Shown here: one piece after another, positions 22,166 through 31,509 of the stretch
How positions within the stretch are numbered: position 1 is the stretch's first letter
Layout: every line of letters begins with the position of its first letter
Assembly: GCF_036864975.1 (NCBI RefSeq)
Contig: NZ_CP104311.1
Location: forward strand, 3,368,652 to 3,432,651
DNA length: 64,000 nt
Direction: 5' to 3'
Source: Methylococcus capsulatus
GTDB lineage: Bacteria; Pseudomonadota; Gammaproteobacteria; Methylococcales; Methylococcaceae
Notes under the pieces: model-generated
Seen by the model: only the letters and a program-made list of their open reading frames with translations
The model's database searches: none
Told to the model about the DNA's origin: nothing
Made by a program: the position numbers and the translations under genes

Positions 22166-23302
22166 ATGAATCCGCCGCCTTTTGAACCCGGAAAAGCACG
22201 CCGCCTGTTCGGACTCCCGACGATCGACCGCTTGATTGCAGGCGAACTGGCCAAAACCCTGTTCGCGGTGCTGTTCGTTCTGGTCACCATCGTCGTCAGC
22301 CGCAAGTTCCTGGCTATTCTGGCGCGCGCCATCGAAGGCGAGGTCGCCACTGACACGATCTTCACCCTACTGGGCCTGAAGGTCGTCGTCACCCTCGCCG
22401 CGCTGTTACCGGCATCCATGTTCCTCAGTGTGTTGATGGTGCTCGGACGCATGTACCGCGACAACGAGATGACGGTGTTCGCTTGCGCAGGCATAGGACC
22501 TTTGCGGATTTACCGCTCCATCCTGCTGTTCGCCGGGCCGGTCTGCATTCTGGGTGCATTTCTTTCCCTGCAGGCGATGCCATGGTCTGAACGCCTGAGC
22601 CAGGAACTCATCAGTAAGGACGAGAAAGGCGCCGACGTGCGCGGCATCAAGGCCGGCCGGTTCAACGAATTTAGCCAGGGCGACGTGGTGCTGTACGCCG
22701 AAGAACTGAACACGGACAAGACCATGAGCAAGGTTTTCGCGCAAAGCCGTCGCGGCGCCGAAACCGGCATCGTCATCGCCGAAAGCGGTCACATGGAAAT
22801 CAATGATGCCGGCGATCATTTCGTGGTCCTTAACAACGGCCGCCGCTACCAGGGCGTACCCGGACGCGCCGATTTCGTGCTCAACGAATTCCAGGCTTAT
22901 GGCGTACGGATCAACCCACCCGAAGGCAGCCAAGCGGCGCTCAAGCGCGAAGCCGCGGATAGCCTGCATCTGTGGATCTCGGGCCGGCCGCGCGAACTCG
23001 CCGAACTCCAGCGCCGTCTGGCGGTGCCGCTGGGTACTCTCACTCTCACCCTGCTGGCGGTGCCGATCGCGCGGACCTCGCCGCGCGGCGGCGTATGGGG
23101 CAATCTGATCAGCGCATTCCTGATCTACATCATCTACGAAAACCTGCAGAAGATCTCCCAAGGTCTACTCGCCACCGGCAAGTTGCCGCTGGCAACGAGC
23201 TACGGCGGCATCTATGCCGTGATGCTGCTCGCCACAGCCGTGCTCCTGGCCCGCAACAGCGGCTGGCGCTGGGTACGCGACACGGCGCTGGGCCGCCGAT
23301 GA
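22166..23302 (+). CDS. lptF: LPS export ABC transporter permease LptF
   Basis: A 378-residue YjgP/YjgQ-family permease. It has three N-terminal membrane helices, a periplasmic beta-jellyroll domain (about residues 125-260: GDVVLYAEELNTDKTMSKVF) and three C-terminal helices starting at LAVPLGTLTLTLLAVPIA. With LptG and the ATPase LptB it lifts lipopolysaccharide out of the inner membrane. Its TGA overlaps the lptG ATG (ATGA). Confidence 0.94.
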   Translation: MNPPPFEPGKARRLFGLPTIDRLIAGELAKTLFAVLFVLVTIVVSRKFLAILARAIEGEVATDTIFTLLGLKVVVTLAALLPASMFLSVLMVLGRMYRDNEMTVFACAGIGPLRIYRSILLFAGPVCILGAFLSLQAMPWSERLSQELISKDEKGADVRGIKAGRFNEFSQGDVVLYAEELNTDKTMSKVFAQSRRGAETGIVIAESGHMEINDAGDHFVVLNNGRRYQGVPGRADFVLNEFQAYGVRINPPEGSQAALKREAADSLHLWISGRPRELAELQRRLAVPLGTLTLTLLAVPIARTSPRGGVWGNLISAFLIYIIYENLQKISQGLLATGKLPLATSYGGIYAVMLLATAVLLARNSGWRWVRDTALGRR

Positions 23303-24369
23303 ATACCCTGAACCGCTACATCGGCTTGGAGGTCATCAAGGGAGCGGCATTCGCCGCCCTGGTCCTCCTCGCGCTCCTCAATTTCTTCACCTTCGCTGAC
23401 GAACTGCGCGACCTGGGTGAGGGCAATTACGGGCTGGGCAGCATCCTTCTCTACCTGACGCTGACCTCGCCCCATAGCCTGTACGAACTCATCCCCTCCG
23501 GCGCACTGATCGGCGGACTGGTGGTACTCGGCAACATGGCGAACAACCATGAACTGGTGGCGATGCAAGCCGCCGGCGTTTCCCGGGGCCGCATCGTCTG
23601 GGCGGTCCTGCGGGCCGGCATCGTGATCTCGTTGATATCGGTGGTCATCAGCGAATACGTCATCCCACCGGCGGAACGGGCCGCCCAGATGCTCAAAGCC
23701 ACTGCGACCCGTCAGCAGGTCGCTTCCCAGACGCGATATGGGATCTGGATCCGCGACGGCAACGTTTACGTCAATATCCGGCAAATCGAGAACCAGGAAC
23801 ACTTGGGCGACATCCACATCTTCGAAATCTCGCCGGATGGCCGGCCTGCCCTGGCCATGCATGCGGCCCGCGCCAATTTCGACCGCGGCATCTGGAAACT
23901 CGAGGACATCGGCCTCACCCACTTCGATGCCGCAGGAAACGCCGCCATCGCTGAACACAAGGCGCAGGAAGACTGGTCCTCCGTCCTTTCGCCGGACATG
24001 CTCGACGTGTTCATCGTCCGCCCGGAAAACCTGTCTGCGCAGGATCTCGCCAAATACATGGCCTATCAGACCGAAAATGCACAGAAATCGCTGGCCGTGG
24101 AGCAAGCCTTCTGGGGACGTATGGTCAACCCGTTCATCACGCTGGCCATGCTACTGGTGGCCATCCCTTTCGTGCTCAACGTCCGCCGCGACATCAGCAG
24201 TGGGCAGCGAATCGTCGTCGGCGTCACGATCGGCCTCGGCTTTTATCTGACCAACAGGTTGGTGTCCCATCTGGGACTGGTCTATGAACTGAATGCCCCG
24301 CTGACGATGGTGACCCCCCCCCTGGTGGTCCTCCTCGCCGCCTTGGTTGCCTTCAGGCGCCGGCCCTAG
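23299..24369 (+). CDS. lptG: LPS export ABC transporter permease LptG
   Basis: A 356-residue paralogue of LptF with the same 3 + 3 membrane layout and periplasmic domain (IWIRDGNVYVNIRQIENQ). The opening MNTLNRYIGLEVIKGAAFA and the end segment RMVNPFITLAMLLVAIPFV are typical. The start is fixed by the 4-bp overlap with lptF. The stop lies 6 bp from the convergent RDD gene. Confidence 0.94.
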   Translation: MNTLNRYIGLEVIKGAAFAALVLLALLNFFTFADELRDLGEGNYGLGSILLYLTLTSPHSLYELIPSGALIGGLVVLGNMANNHELVAMQAAGVSRGRIVWAVLRAGIVISLISVVISEYVIPPAERAAQMLKATATRQQVASQTRYGIWIRDGNVYVNIRQIENQEHLGDIHIFEISPDGRPALAMHAARANFDRGIWKLEDIGLTHFDAAGNAAIAEHKAQEDWSSVLSPDMLDVFIVRPENLSAQDLAKYMAYQTENAQKSLAVEQAFWGRMVNPFITLAMLLVAIPFVLNVRRDISSGQRIVVGVTIGLGFYLTNRLVSHLGLVYELNAPLTMVTPPLVVLLAALVAFRRRP

Positions 24370-24375
24370 CCCGCT

Positions 24376-24819
24376 TCAGCCAACCCGCCGCACCTTCGTA
24401 CGGGAAGCGATGTCCTGCAAGGTCCGGCGCTGCACATCGAACCAGACCCAGAAAGTGCCCAAGCCCAGCGTCAGAATGCCTGTCAGCAACCGAACCGCGA
24501 CCTGGTACCAGCGAAAAGGCCCCGGTTTTTCCGGGCACAACCGGATACGCCAGGCACGCATGCCCGGCGTCTGTCCGCCATGGCTCCAAAACCAGCCGAA
24601 ATAAAGGAAAATGAACAGCGCTAGCAGTGCGGAGTACGCCGGATGCCCGGGACGAAACGCATGCCCCGCATTCAAAGGCAGTACCAGTGCGGTGACCGCG
24701 AACAGCAAACCCGCCAGCAGAAAAGCGTCGTAAAGAAACGCGGCGAAGCGGCGAAATACGCCCGCCCCTTCGCCGCGCCCTGGCACGCTGTGTTCCACGG
24801 GCCCCGTGTTGGATTTCAC
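24376..24819 (-). CDS. RDD family membrane protein
   Basis: A 147-residue protein with the RDD domain: Arg in FRRFAAFLYDAFLLAGLLF and Asp residues in the first and last helices (VWFDVQRRTLQDIASRT), with GGQTPGMRAWRIRL between. Three membrane segments are visible. RDD proteins are poorly defined; some affect ion exchange. The start is GTG at 24819 with no clear ribosome site, 10 bp after the stop of the small membrane gene, so the two are likely co-transcribed. Confidence 0.75.
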   Translation of the reverse strand: MKSNTGPVEHSVPGRGEGAGVFRRFAAFLYDAFLLAGLLFAVTALVLPLNAGHAFRPGHPAYSALLALFIFLYFGWFWSHGGQTPGMRAWRIRLCPEKPGPFRWYQVAVRLLTGILTLGLGTFWVWFDVQRRTLQDIASRTKVRRVG

Positions 24820-24829
24820 AGGGGAAGCA

Positions 24830-25018
24830 TCACTCCCGAGCCACCAGCTTTGCCCCGAAATACATCGAAAGATAAATCAGCCCGCCGACGAAGAGCATGT
24901 TGAGCACGACGGGAGGACGCACCAATGGCATGAACAACAGGATGCCTACGTCCGCCACCAACAGGCTGGTCAGGAGCGGATGACCGACGAACGTGTTGAC
25001 ATCAAACTTAAACGGCAT
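24830..25018 (-). CDS. Small two-helix membrane protein, unknown function
   Basis: A 62-residue protein with a short polar start (MPFKFDVNTFVGHP) and two hydrophobic helices (LLTSLLVADVGILLFMPLV and VVLNMLFVGGLIYLSMYF). A very strong ribosome site, GGAGGAGG, lies 6-13 bp before the ATG, which argues that it is a real gene. I do not recognise the family. It precedes the RDD gene by 10 bp. Confidence 0.6.
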   Translation of the reverse strand: MPFKFDVNTFVGHPLLTSLLVADVGILLFMPLVRPPVVLNMLFVGGLIYLSMYFGAKLVARE

Positions 25019-26132
25019 AGAACCTCCTCCAAAATTATTTATTGTGGGCCGACAAGGCCGCTTTGGATTTTAGCCATCTGCCCGGTCTGGATTCCACCGG
25101 TCAGATCAGGGGAATTATAACCTTCCACCATAGTACGGCTATCCGCCGACGCATTGACAGAGGGAGACTGCTGCTGACAAGCGACCGCCCCGCAGCCATC
25201 CCGGAAAGTAATGGCCACCGCGCACGTCCGGCACGGCCTCAAAAGATGCTGAATCCTCCGGTCGCCTGGAGGCCGGTCCAGTCGTCTGGCCCCAGCCAGG
25301 GATGCTCCTGAGGCCGGCCATCATGCGCCCCCTCTGATCCCCACCAGGGCACAGCCCAAAGGCCATGCAAACAGCCGGGCTGACAGTCGAGGCTGACACG
25401 GAGCCAAATGCCCCGTCCCCCGTTCGCAGCGCTTCCTTATCGTCCTGGCCGCAGATCCGCAACCTCTTCCGCGATGCCGCAGCTCATGCTGGCGCGGACC
25501 CGGTCACCTTCCCCGGAACTGATATCCATTCTGTATCCGAAAACCACCCAGCTGTCCCTGGCCATCAACCTCCTGAGATAATTTCACCATCCGATCCCTA
25601 TTCCATAAGTTGAAAAAACAGTTGCTCCGAACGCTTCACTTAATTTTCTTAGCTGCAAACCTGTGCGTTTCAAATCCCTTGATCCCGGCCAAATAAAAAA
25701 TAAACCCAATTAATCTATCGCATCGGCAAAAAATAAGATTACGTCAGTCGCGCCCCATAAGAAACCGCCTTACGGCGGTGTCAGAAGACTTCTTTTCCAA
25801 TTCGACGACGCATCATCGATCGGTGGTTGATTTCACTCGCCTGTGTGAAATGAACCCTACGACCGACGCCTTGCAACGCACATGACCCAACTGATCATCG
25901 GCATGGCGTGCAGCCGCCAACCTCAACCCGTCACAGCCATTATCTATCTGTTATATCGGTCAAAACTCCGTCGCTCCGCCGGTTATTGATGGGGTCTGTA
26001 AAGATCAATAGAAGCCCACGCACCCATCCGTCGGCAGATCGAACGGGCCTTCACTACGATCTGGCATGCTCCATGCATTCGTACCAAAAAATCCGACTGC
26101 CATTTGCCAGCCATTATGACCGAGACCATTGC
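25019..26132. other. Long intergenic region at the left edge of the NRPS island
   Basis: About 1.1 kb without a gene I can support. The first ~550 bp are GC-rich like the flanks; from about 25600 the sequence turns AT-rich and stays so through the synthetase. A short perfect hairpin (ACCGCC-TTAC-GGCGGT, 25764-25779) is the only clear structure. The synthetase frame is open back to about 25908, so part of this may encode an N-terminal extension. I found no tRNA, no attachment-site repeat and no IS end. Confidence 0.5.
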
Positions 26133-29100
26133 ATGAGCGCGATTATTTCTTCAGCATACCGAGTATCAAACGGACAAACTTCACCACTCATAAAGCATCT
26201 GATTGGTCCATCAGAACTCGAGCGCAAGGATGACTATGAACCTTCGACAAGCGTGCCCGAGCACTTTGCCTCGTGTAACAGGCTAGAAGATTTCTTTAAC
26301 AGAACGAGCGATATCAACCCGGAACGTATTTGCGCCATAGAAGAAGGCATAACCTATTCGTATCGTGATATCGATGTCCGGTCGAACAGACTCGCTAATT
26401 ATTTAATCGCCAATGGAATTGTGGCGGGCATGCGAATCGGATTGATATTCGAACCCAGTATAGACCTGTATGTGTGCCTGGTGGGCACGCTAAAAGCAGG
26501 GGGCGTATACGTCCCCATGGATCCTTCCTTCCCAATCGACCGGCTCGCCTACATAGTCAATGATTCAAAGATAGAAACGATCATCACCGTATCTTCAATA
26601 TTGCAAGACATAGGTGATATGCCGTGTAACATTATTTATCATGACAGGCTAAAATATATATTGGACTCTCTGCCAAACTCCCGGCCTAAACCAGTTGCTT
26701 CAAGCGATTCCGAATGCTATATCTGCTATACGTCTGGATCCACCGGGGTACCGAAAGGGACGATAGTAACTCATTACAACATTTGCAATTTTATTCGCGC
26801 AGCAACACCCATCTATGGGTTCAGGCCATCAGACCTGGTTTATCAGGGCATGAGTGCAGCCTTTGATTTTTCGATCGAGGAAATCTGGACATCTTTTGCC
26901 GTCGGTGCGACGCTGGTTCCAAGGCCAGCCGGGATGGAACGCTTTGGAGAGAGGCTCTGTGATTTTCTTGATCATCAGCGGATAAACATTTTATGTTGCG
27001 TTCCAACATTGTTGGCTACCTTGAATCGTGACATCCCTTCATTGAGACTTTTGATGGTTGGAGGGGAAGCATGCTCCCGTGCATTGGTTCAGAGATGGTC
27101 CAAACCATGGCGTCGTATCTTGAATACTTATGGACCCACCGAGACCACGGTGACGGCAACATGGACAGAGCTTCTGCCAGACAGGCCGGTTACCATCGGC
27201 AAGGCTTTGCCTACATATTCAGTATATTTGCTAGATGACCGGCTTATGCCTGTCCATGGATCCGAGACAGGAGAGATCTGCATAGGTGGCCCCGGCGTCG
27301 CAAAAGGCTATGTCAACCGCCCAGATCTGACTGCGGAACGTTTCCTCCCAGACCCTTTCAGCCCGGCTCATGAAAACGGCCGTCTTTATCGTACTGGAGA
27401 CTTGGGGCGCTACACCGAAAATGGGGAAATAGAATTTCTTGGGCGATGCGACACTCAGGTCAAAATCCGTGGCTATCGGATAGAACTCAGTGAAATCGAA
27501 GAAGTCATCAGAGGCGAAGTCGACGTCAGGGACGTTGTGGTGAGCGTCGTCTGCGGCAATACCGGTACGCCGGATCTGGTGGCCTACGTGGTTCTTGCCG
27601 GATCGGCGTCGCCAGCTAAAGCCGATGCCGAACGTCTGCATCGTATATGCCGCGACAAATTACCCTCCTACATGGTACCGGCATGGATCGAATTTCTCTC
27701 CAATTTTCCTGTACTGACGAGCGGGAAGGTGGATCGCAATTCTCTGCCACCACCAAAATCCTCGCGTATTGGCAGGGGTGGGAATATCATCCCTCCAGCC
27801 ACATCGAAGGAAGCGCGACTGGTTGAACTTTGGAAATCTGTACTGGGCATTGACGAGGTTTCGGTGGAAGCCGATTTCTTTACCGATCTGGGAGGGCACT
27901 CCCTGCTTGCTGCCTATGCAATAGCCGAGCTGCGGCGAGACCCTGATTACCAAACCTTGTCTATGGGAGATATTTATAACTTCCCCACTATTCGTTCTTT
28001 AGCCCGACACTGCGAGACGTTGCAACAGGAGACTTGCAAAGGGAGCCCTCCTGATACGACGGATCAATACCGCAAGGCATCCAGTTTTCAAGTATATATT
28101 TGCGGCCTGTTTCAGGGCACTTTTATAGCGATTTATCTGAGCCTCTTCCTTGCGCCTGCCGCATTCCTGCTGTACGCTATCGATTGGGGATGTATGCCCG
28201 ATTGGACTTCACCAGCGCTCTGGTCGGACGTTTTCGATACGATATCGAACTTCCGCATCCGACCCCTGAACATCTATTCAACTTTAGTCAATTTGACACG
28301 CCTGGATCTTATTCGAAATATATCTCGGTCACTATCCCAGATTGCGACTTGGCCCACTTCCTGGAAGGCCGACGGCGGGCTGCCGCCAGCGTTTATTTTG
28401 CTGTTGCCATCACTGATGCTTGTCAATTCGCTGCTATTGCCTATCCTGGTAAAGAAACTCATTGTAGGCAAACTAGCTCCGGGCCGGTATCCATTGTGGG
28501 GTGCCACATTCCTTAGGTGGTGGATCGAACGTAAGACGACGCTGATTGCGCCAACCTATTTGCTCGCCGGCACTCCGTTCCTGAATACGTTCATGCGCGC
28601 ATTGGGTGCCACGATCGGAAAGAATGCCCACCTGATCTCAGGTAATTTGAACAATCCCAGTCTCGTTGTCATCGGCGACGGCGCCACGATAGGTTACGAT
28701 ACCGAGCTTGAACCCTTTCGGATTGCAGATGGCTGGCTTCATCTTGGTGCTATCACCATCGGCCGAAATGTTGGCATAGGCCCGAGGTGCCTTCTCATGG
28801 CCGACTGCGTCCTTGAAGACGATTCCCGCATCGGCGCACTGACGCTGGTATCGGCGGCCCAGCGTATCGAGGCGGGTCAATACTGGCAAGGCTCTCCCGC
28901 TCATCAGGTTCCGAATCCACCGCTGAGCGACATAAAGCTTCGCGAGATGAGGAACGCTCCGGGCAAATGGACCAAGGGGCAATTGTGTGGATTTCTTGCG
29001 GGAATTCTGGTGGTTTATCATGCCCCTTTTCATGCCGCCCTTGCTGGCATGCTCCTGAGCTCTGCCGCCTTGAGCCACTGGGGTTTCATTGGAGGGCTGG

Positions 29101-30356
29101 CCGCTGCCGTACCGGCCGGCCTGACTTTCGTATTGATGCTTTGCGGATTCGTGGCATTCATAAAGCGGCTTTGCCTCCCCCATCTTGAGCCTGGAATTTA
29201 CCCTTTGCGCTCGATTCATGGGGTCTACAATTGGCTTTCCGATAAACTCATGGAGACCAGCTTGTTCTATACGAACTCACTCTATTCCACACTTTATACG
29301 GCGCCGTGGCTGCGTCTGTTGGGAGCCAAAGTCGGGGCACGGGCAGAGATTTCTACCGTCAGCGACATTGACCCCGATCTGCTCACTCTGGGTGATGAGT
29401 GCTTTGTCGCCGATATGGCATCCGTTGGTCCGACCACACACCTGCGCGGCTGGTTCGAAATCGGCCCGACCACTATCGGAAAACGCTCGTTCGTCGGCAA
29501 TGCAGCGTTGGTGCCGGCGAACTCGCGCATGGAAGACAATTCGCTGCTGGGCGTTCAATCGACGACCGCTGGGGGTGAGATTCCACAAAACACTTCCTGG
29601 CTCGGATCACCGGCGTTGTACCTACCCAACCGTGAGGTGGTCAAAGCCGGCGAGGCGCAAACCTATCGCCCGCCCCTCCTTGCCTATGTGGTAAGGCTCG
29701 TGATCGAGTTTTTCCGTGTGACGCTGCCCGAGGGCTTGAGTCTGTTCGGCGCCAGTCTGGTTTTCTGGTTCATAAAGCAAATACCCGATTCCGTACCGCT
29801 CTGGCAGAAGCTCATGGTTTATCCGATGGCTATTTTCGGCACGGGTATTGGGCTCGTGGTCTTTGTCGCTATTATCAAGTGGGCCTTGGTGGGCTCCTAT
29901 CGTCCGCGCAAAGAGCCCAACTGGGCATTTTTCGTCCGCCGTACTGAGTTGGTTACAGCACTGTATGAGAATGTATCAGTCAGCTTGGTATTAGTCTGGC
30001 TCACGGGTACACCATGGCTCGCACCTTTTCTAAGGATATACGGAGTAAAAATAGGCCAGCGGGTGTATTGTGATTCGACGTTCATCACTGAATTCGACCT
30101 GGTCGAAATAGGAGACGACTGCACCATAGGGAAAGACACATCATTGCAGACACACTTATTTGAGGACAGGGTTATGAAAATGTCAAAGGTAAAAATAGAG
30201 AACCTGTCATATATAGGATCGCGCTGTGTCGTTCTTTACGATGCTGTCGTTTCCAGCGGAAGCTATATCGAGAATCTTTCACTGGTGATGAAGGCGGAAT
30301 TCATACCCGCAAGATCCCGCTGGATAGGCATTCCTGCGTATCCCTATCGTTCCTGA
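26133..30356 (+). CDS. Pls-like membrane-bound homopolymerising NRPS (epsilon-poly-lysine synthetase type)
   Basis: With ATG 26133 the protein has 1407 residues (S. albulus Pls has about 1319). Adenylation domain, residues ~50-535: A3 YTSGSTGVPKG (~199), A4 AFDFSIEEIW (~243), A5 NTYGPTETT (~331), A7 YRTGDLGRY, A8 KIRGYRIELSEIEE, A10 SGKVDRNSLP. Carrier domain: DLGGHSLLA with the phosphopantetheine Ser at 590. Then six membrane helices in three pairs, each pair followed by a soluble hexapeptide-repeat-like domain that ends in YWQGSPA, SWLGSPA and RWIGIPA. There is no classical condensation or thioesterase domain. This is the layout of Pls/TIGR02353 enzymes, where the tandem C-terminal domains form isopeptide bonds between monomers held on one carrier. 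The monomer is probably a basic amino acid (Glu at code position 239). Start uncertain: ATGs at 25989 and 26073 are in frame. Base composition is lower in GC than the neighbours, suggesting transfer. Confidence 0.88.
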   Translation: MSAIISSAYRVSNGQTSPLIKHLIGPSELERKDDYEPSTSVPEHFASCNRLEDFFNRTSDINPERICAIEEGITYSYRDIDVRSNRLANYLIANGIVAGMRIGLIFEPSIDLYVCLVGTLKAGGVYVPMDPSFPIDRLAYIVNDSKIETIITVSSILQDIGDMPCNIIYHDRLKYILDSLPNSRPKPVASSDSECYICYTSGSTGVPKGTIVTHYNICNFIRAATPIYGFRPSDLVYQGMSAAFDFSIEEIWTSFAVGATLVPRPAGMERFGERLCDFLDHQRINILCCVPTLLATLNRDIPSLRLLMVGGEACSRALVQRWSKPWRRILNTYGPTETTVTATWTELLPDRPVTIGKALPTYSVYLLDDRLMPVHGSETGEICIGGPGVAKGYVNRPDLTAERFLPDPFSPAHENGRLYRTGDLGRYTENGEIEFLGRCDTQVKIRGYRIELSEIEEVIRGEVDVRDVVVSVVCGNTGTPDLVAYVVLAGSASPAKADAERLHRICRDKLPSYMVPAWIEFLSNFPVLTSGKVDRNSLPPPKSSRIGRGGNIIPPATSKEARLVELWKSVLGIDEVSVEADFFTDLGGHSLLAAYAIAELRRDPDYQTLSMGDIYNFPTIRSLARHCETLQQETCKGSPPDTTDQYRKASSFQVYICGLFQGTFIAIYLSLFLAPAAFLLYAIDWGCMPDWTSPALWSDVFDTISNFRIRPLNIYSTLVNLTRLDLIRNISRSLSQIATWPTSWKADGGLPPAFILLLPSLMLVNSLLLPILVKKLIVGKLAPGRYPLWGATFLRWWIERKTTLIAPTYLLAGTPFLNTFMRALGATIGKNAHLISGNLNNPSLVVIGDGATIGYDTELEPFRIADGWLHLGAITIGRNVGIGPRCLLMADCVLEDDSRIGALTLVSAAQRIEAGQYWQGSPAHQVPNPPLSDIKLREMRNAPGKWTKGQLCGFLAGILVVYHAPFHAALAGMLLSSAALSHWGFIGGLAAAVPAGLTFVLMLCGFVAFIKRLCLPHLEPGIYPLRSIHGVYNWLSDKLMETSLFYTNSLYSTLYTAPWLRLLGAKVGARAEISTVSDIDPDLLTLGDECFVADMASVGPTTHLRGWFEIGPTTIGKRSFVGNAALVPANSRMEDNSLLGVQSTTAGGEIPQNTSWLGSPALYLPNREVVKAGEAQTYRPPLLAYVVRLVIEFFRVTLPEGLSLFGASLVFWFIKQIPDSVPLWQKLMVYPMAIFGTGIGLVVFVAIIKWALVGSYRPRKEPNWAFFVRRTELVTALYENVSVSLVLVWLTGTPWLAPFLRIYGVKIGQRVYCDSTFITEFDLVEIGDDCTIGKDTSLQTHLFEDRVMKMSKVKIENLSYIGSRCVVLYDAVVSSGSYIENLSLVMKAEFIPARSRWIGIPAYPYRS

Positions 30357-30381
30357 TTATTCTGTAAAAAGCATCAAATTT

Positions 30382-31176
30382 TTGGCAAAACTCATCCAGT
30401 ATCCAAGAATACTTCTGGCCGTCGCAATGGCATTGACGACCGGGTTTACTCATGCAGATATATCACCTGTCATTCAGATTTTTACGGGAGGACTGGACGG
30501 TAAAGGAGAGCTGACGACCAGTCTTCACGTCAACGGCACGCCGCAGGGCATCACGAGCGGGAGCTATCCCGGGGAAATCATGAACGGAGGCGGGGTCAGG
30601 ATAACCCCAGAACTGTCTTATGGGTTGCTTGAATCAGTGGAAGGCAGCTTGTACCTGCCAGTCGTTGTCGATGAGCACGGGCAATGGAATGTTGCCGGCG
30701 GGATAGGAAGGCTCACCTGGGTTCCCATCGAGGCGCCCGACGAAGGAGGATGGTTTCTCGGAACGACCTGGGCATTCTCAGACTACAATTGGAAATATTC
30801 ACAGGCCACACTCAATCTCAATGGCGGATTCACGGCGGGCTACGACGACGATGACTGGTTATTGGTAATCAATGCCTTTTTGAACTGGGGTCTTAACGAT
30901 CGCTACCAAAGTTCAAACGTTCCGGGTCTTGAACCTGCATTTGCGGCCAAACATTACTTTGGTGAGAACTTGACGCTCGGCTTTGAATACTATGGCGCCA
31001 TCGGCCCCATCGCCCATCCCGAGCCAATTCAACTGCAGTCACATACAATTTTTGCCACGATCGATTGGGATGAGGAGGATTGGAGTATCAATTTCGGTAT
31101 CGGCAGAGGATTGACCAGGGAGACCGATGATTGGACGATCAAGTCGATTTTATTTGTGCCGATAGGCAATTATTGA
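30382..31176 (+). CDS. Putative outer-membrane beta-barrel protein downstream of the Pls-like synthetase
   Basis: A 264-residue secreted protein. A signal peptide is visible (KLIQYPRILLAVAMALTTGFTHA), then alternating polar/aromatic strands (WNVAGGIGRLTWVPI, NWKYSQATLNLNGGFTAGY, WLLVINAFLNWGLND, WSINFGIGRGLTRE) and a C-terminal aromatic residue, which together suggest an outer-membrane barrel of about 10-12 strands. The start is TTG at 30382, which keeps the basic n-region; ATG 30427 would give only a hydrophobic stub. It follows the synthetase after 25 bp and shares its lower GC, so it is likely in the same operon. I do not recognise a named family; export or anchoring of the polymer is a guess. 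Confidence 0.6.
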   Translation: MAKLIQYPRILLAVAMALTTGFTHADISPVIQIFTGGLDGKGELTTSLHVNGTPQGITSGSYPGEIMNGGGVRITPELSYGLLESVEGSLYLPVVVDEHGQWNVAGGIGRLTWVPIEAPDEGGWFLGTTWAFSDYNWKYSQATLNLNGGFTAGYDDDDWLLVINAFLNWGLNDRYQSSNVPGLEPAFAAKHYFGENLTLGFEYYGAIGPIAHPEPIQLQSHTIFATIDWDEEDWSINFGIGRGLTRETDDWTIKSILFVPIGNY

Positions 31177-31200
31177 TTCACCAATGGCACCGATATAACG

Positions 31201-31509
31201 ATGAAAAGAACTGCGGTCCCGCTACTTCTGACTGCAATCGCGTCCATGGTCATCGCAGGTGGTTGCGTGAGTGACACTGAGTTTCTTGCTGAACACTCCA
31301 GCGCCGCGATCAAGTTTGCGGAATTCCAAGCACGCATTGACCTTGATTGTGATCGAGTTATCGGCACCATCGTTTCTGAACGTCACGCCCAACGAATGCG
31401 GTGGGTCGGGCGAGAAGAAGTGGCTGAATACACTATCAAGGTCACAGGTTGTGGTAAGAATGCATCTTATGAAGTAAAGTGCCTACCCGGCGCAGTATGC
31501 AGCAAATGA
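31201..31509 (+). CDS. Small lipoprotein of unknown function
   Basis: A 102-residue protein with a lipobox at the end of a signal peptide (TAIASMVIAGGC, Cys 22). The mature part has four further Cys residues in two pairs (LDCDRVIG, VTGCGKNASYEVKCLPGAVC), likely disulfide-bonded in the periplasm. It starts 24 bp after the barrel gene, so the synthetase, barrel and lipoprotein look like one transcript. No family recognised. Confidence 0.6.
   Translation: MKRTAVPLLLTAIASMVIAGGCVSDTEFLAEHSSAAIKFAEFQARIDLDCDRVIGTIVSERHAQRMRWVGREEVAEYTIKVTGCGKNASYEVKCLPGAVCSK

Noticed and set aside
25139..25462. Antisense 107-codon frame in the gap before the synthetase
   Set aside because: No ribosome site, no motif, and a composition like the complement of noncoding GC-rich sequence.
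25764..25779. Hairpin ACCGCC-TTAC-GGCGGT as a terminator or riboswitch
   Set aside because: Six base pairs with no T run and no conserved aptamer core nearby.
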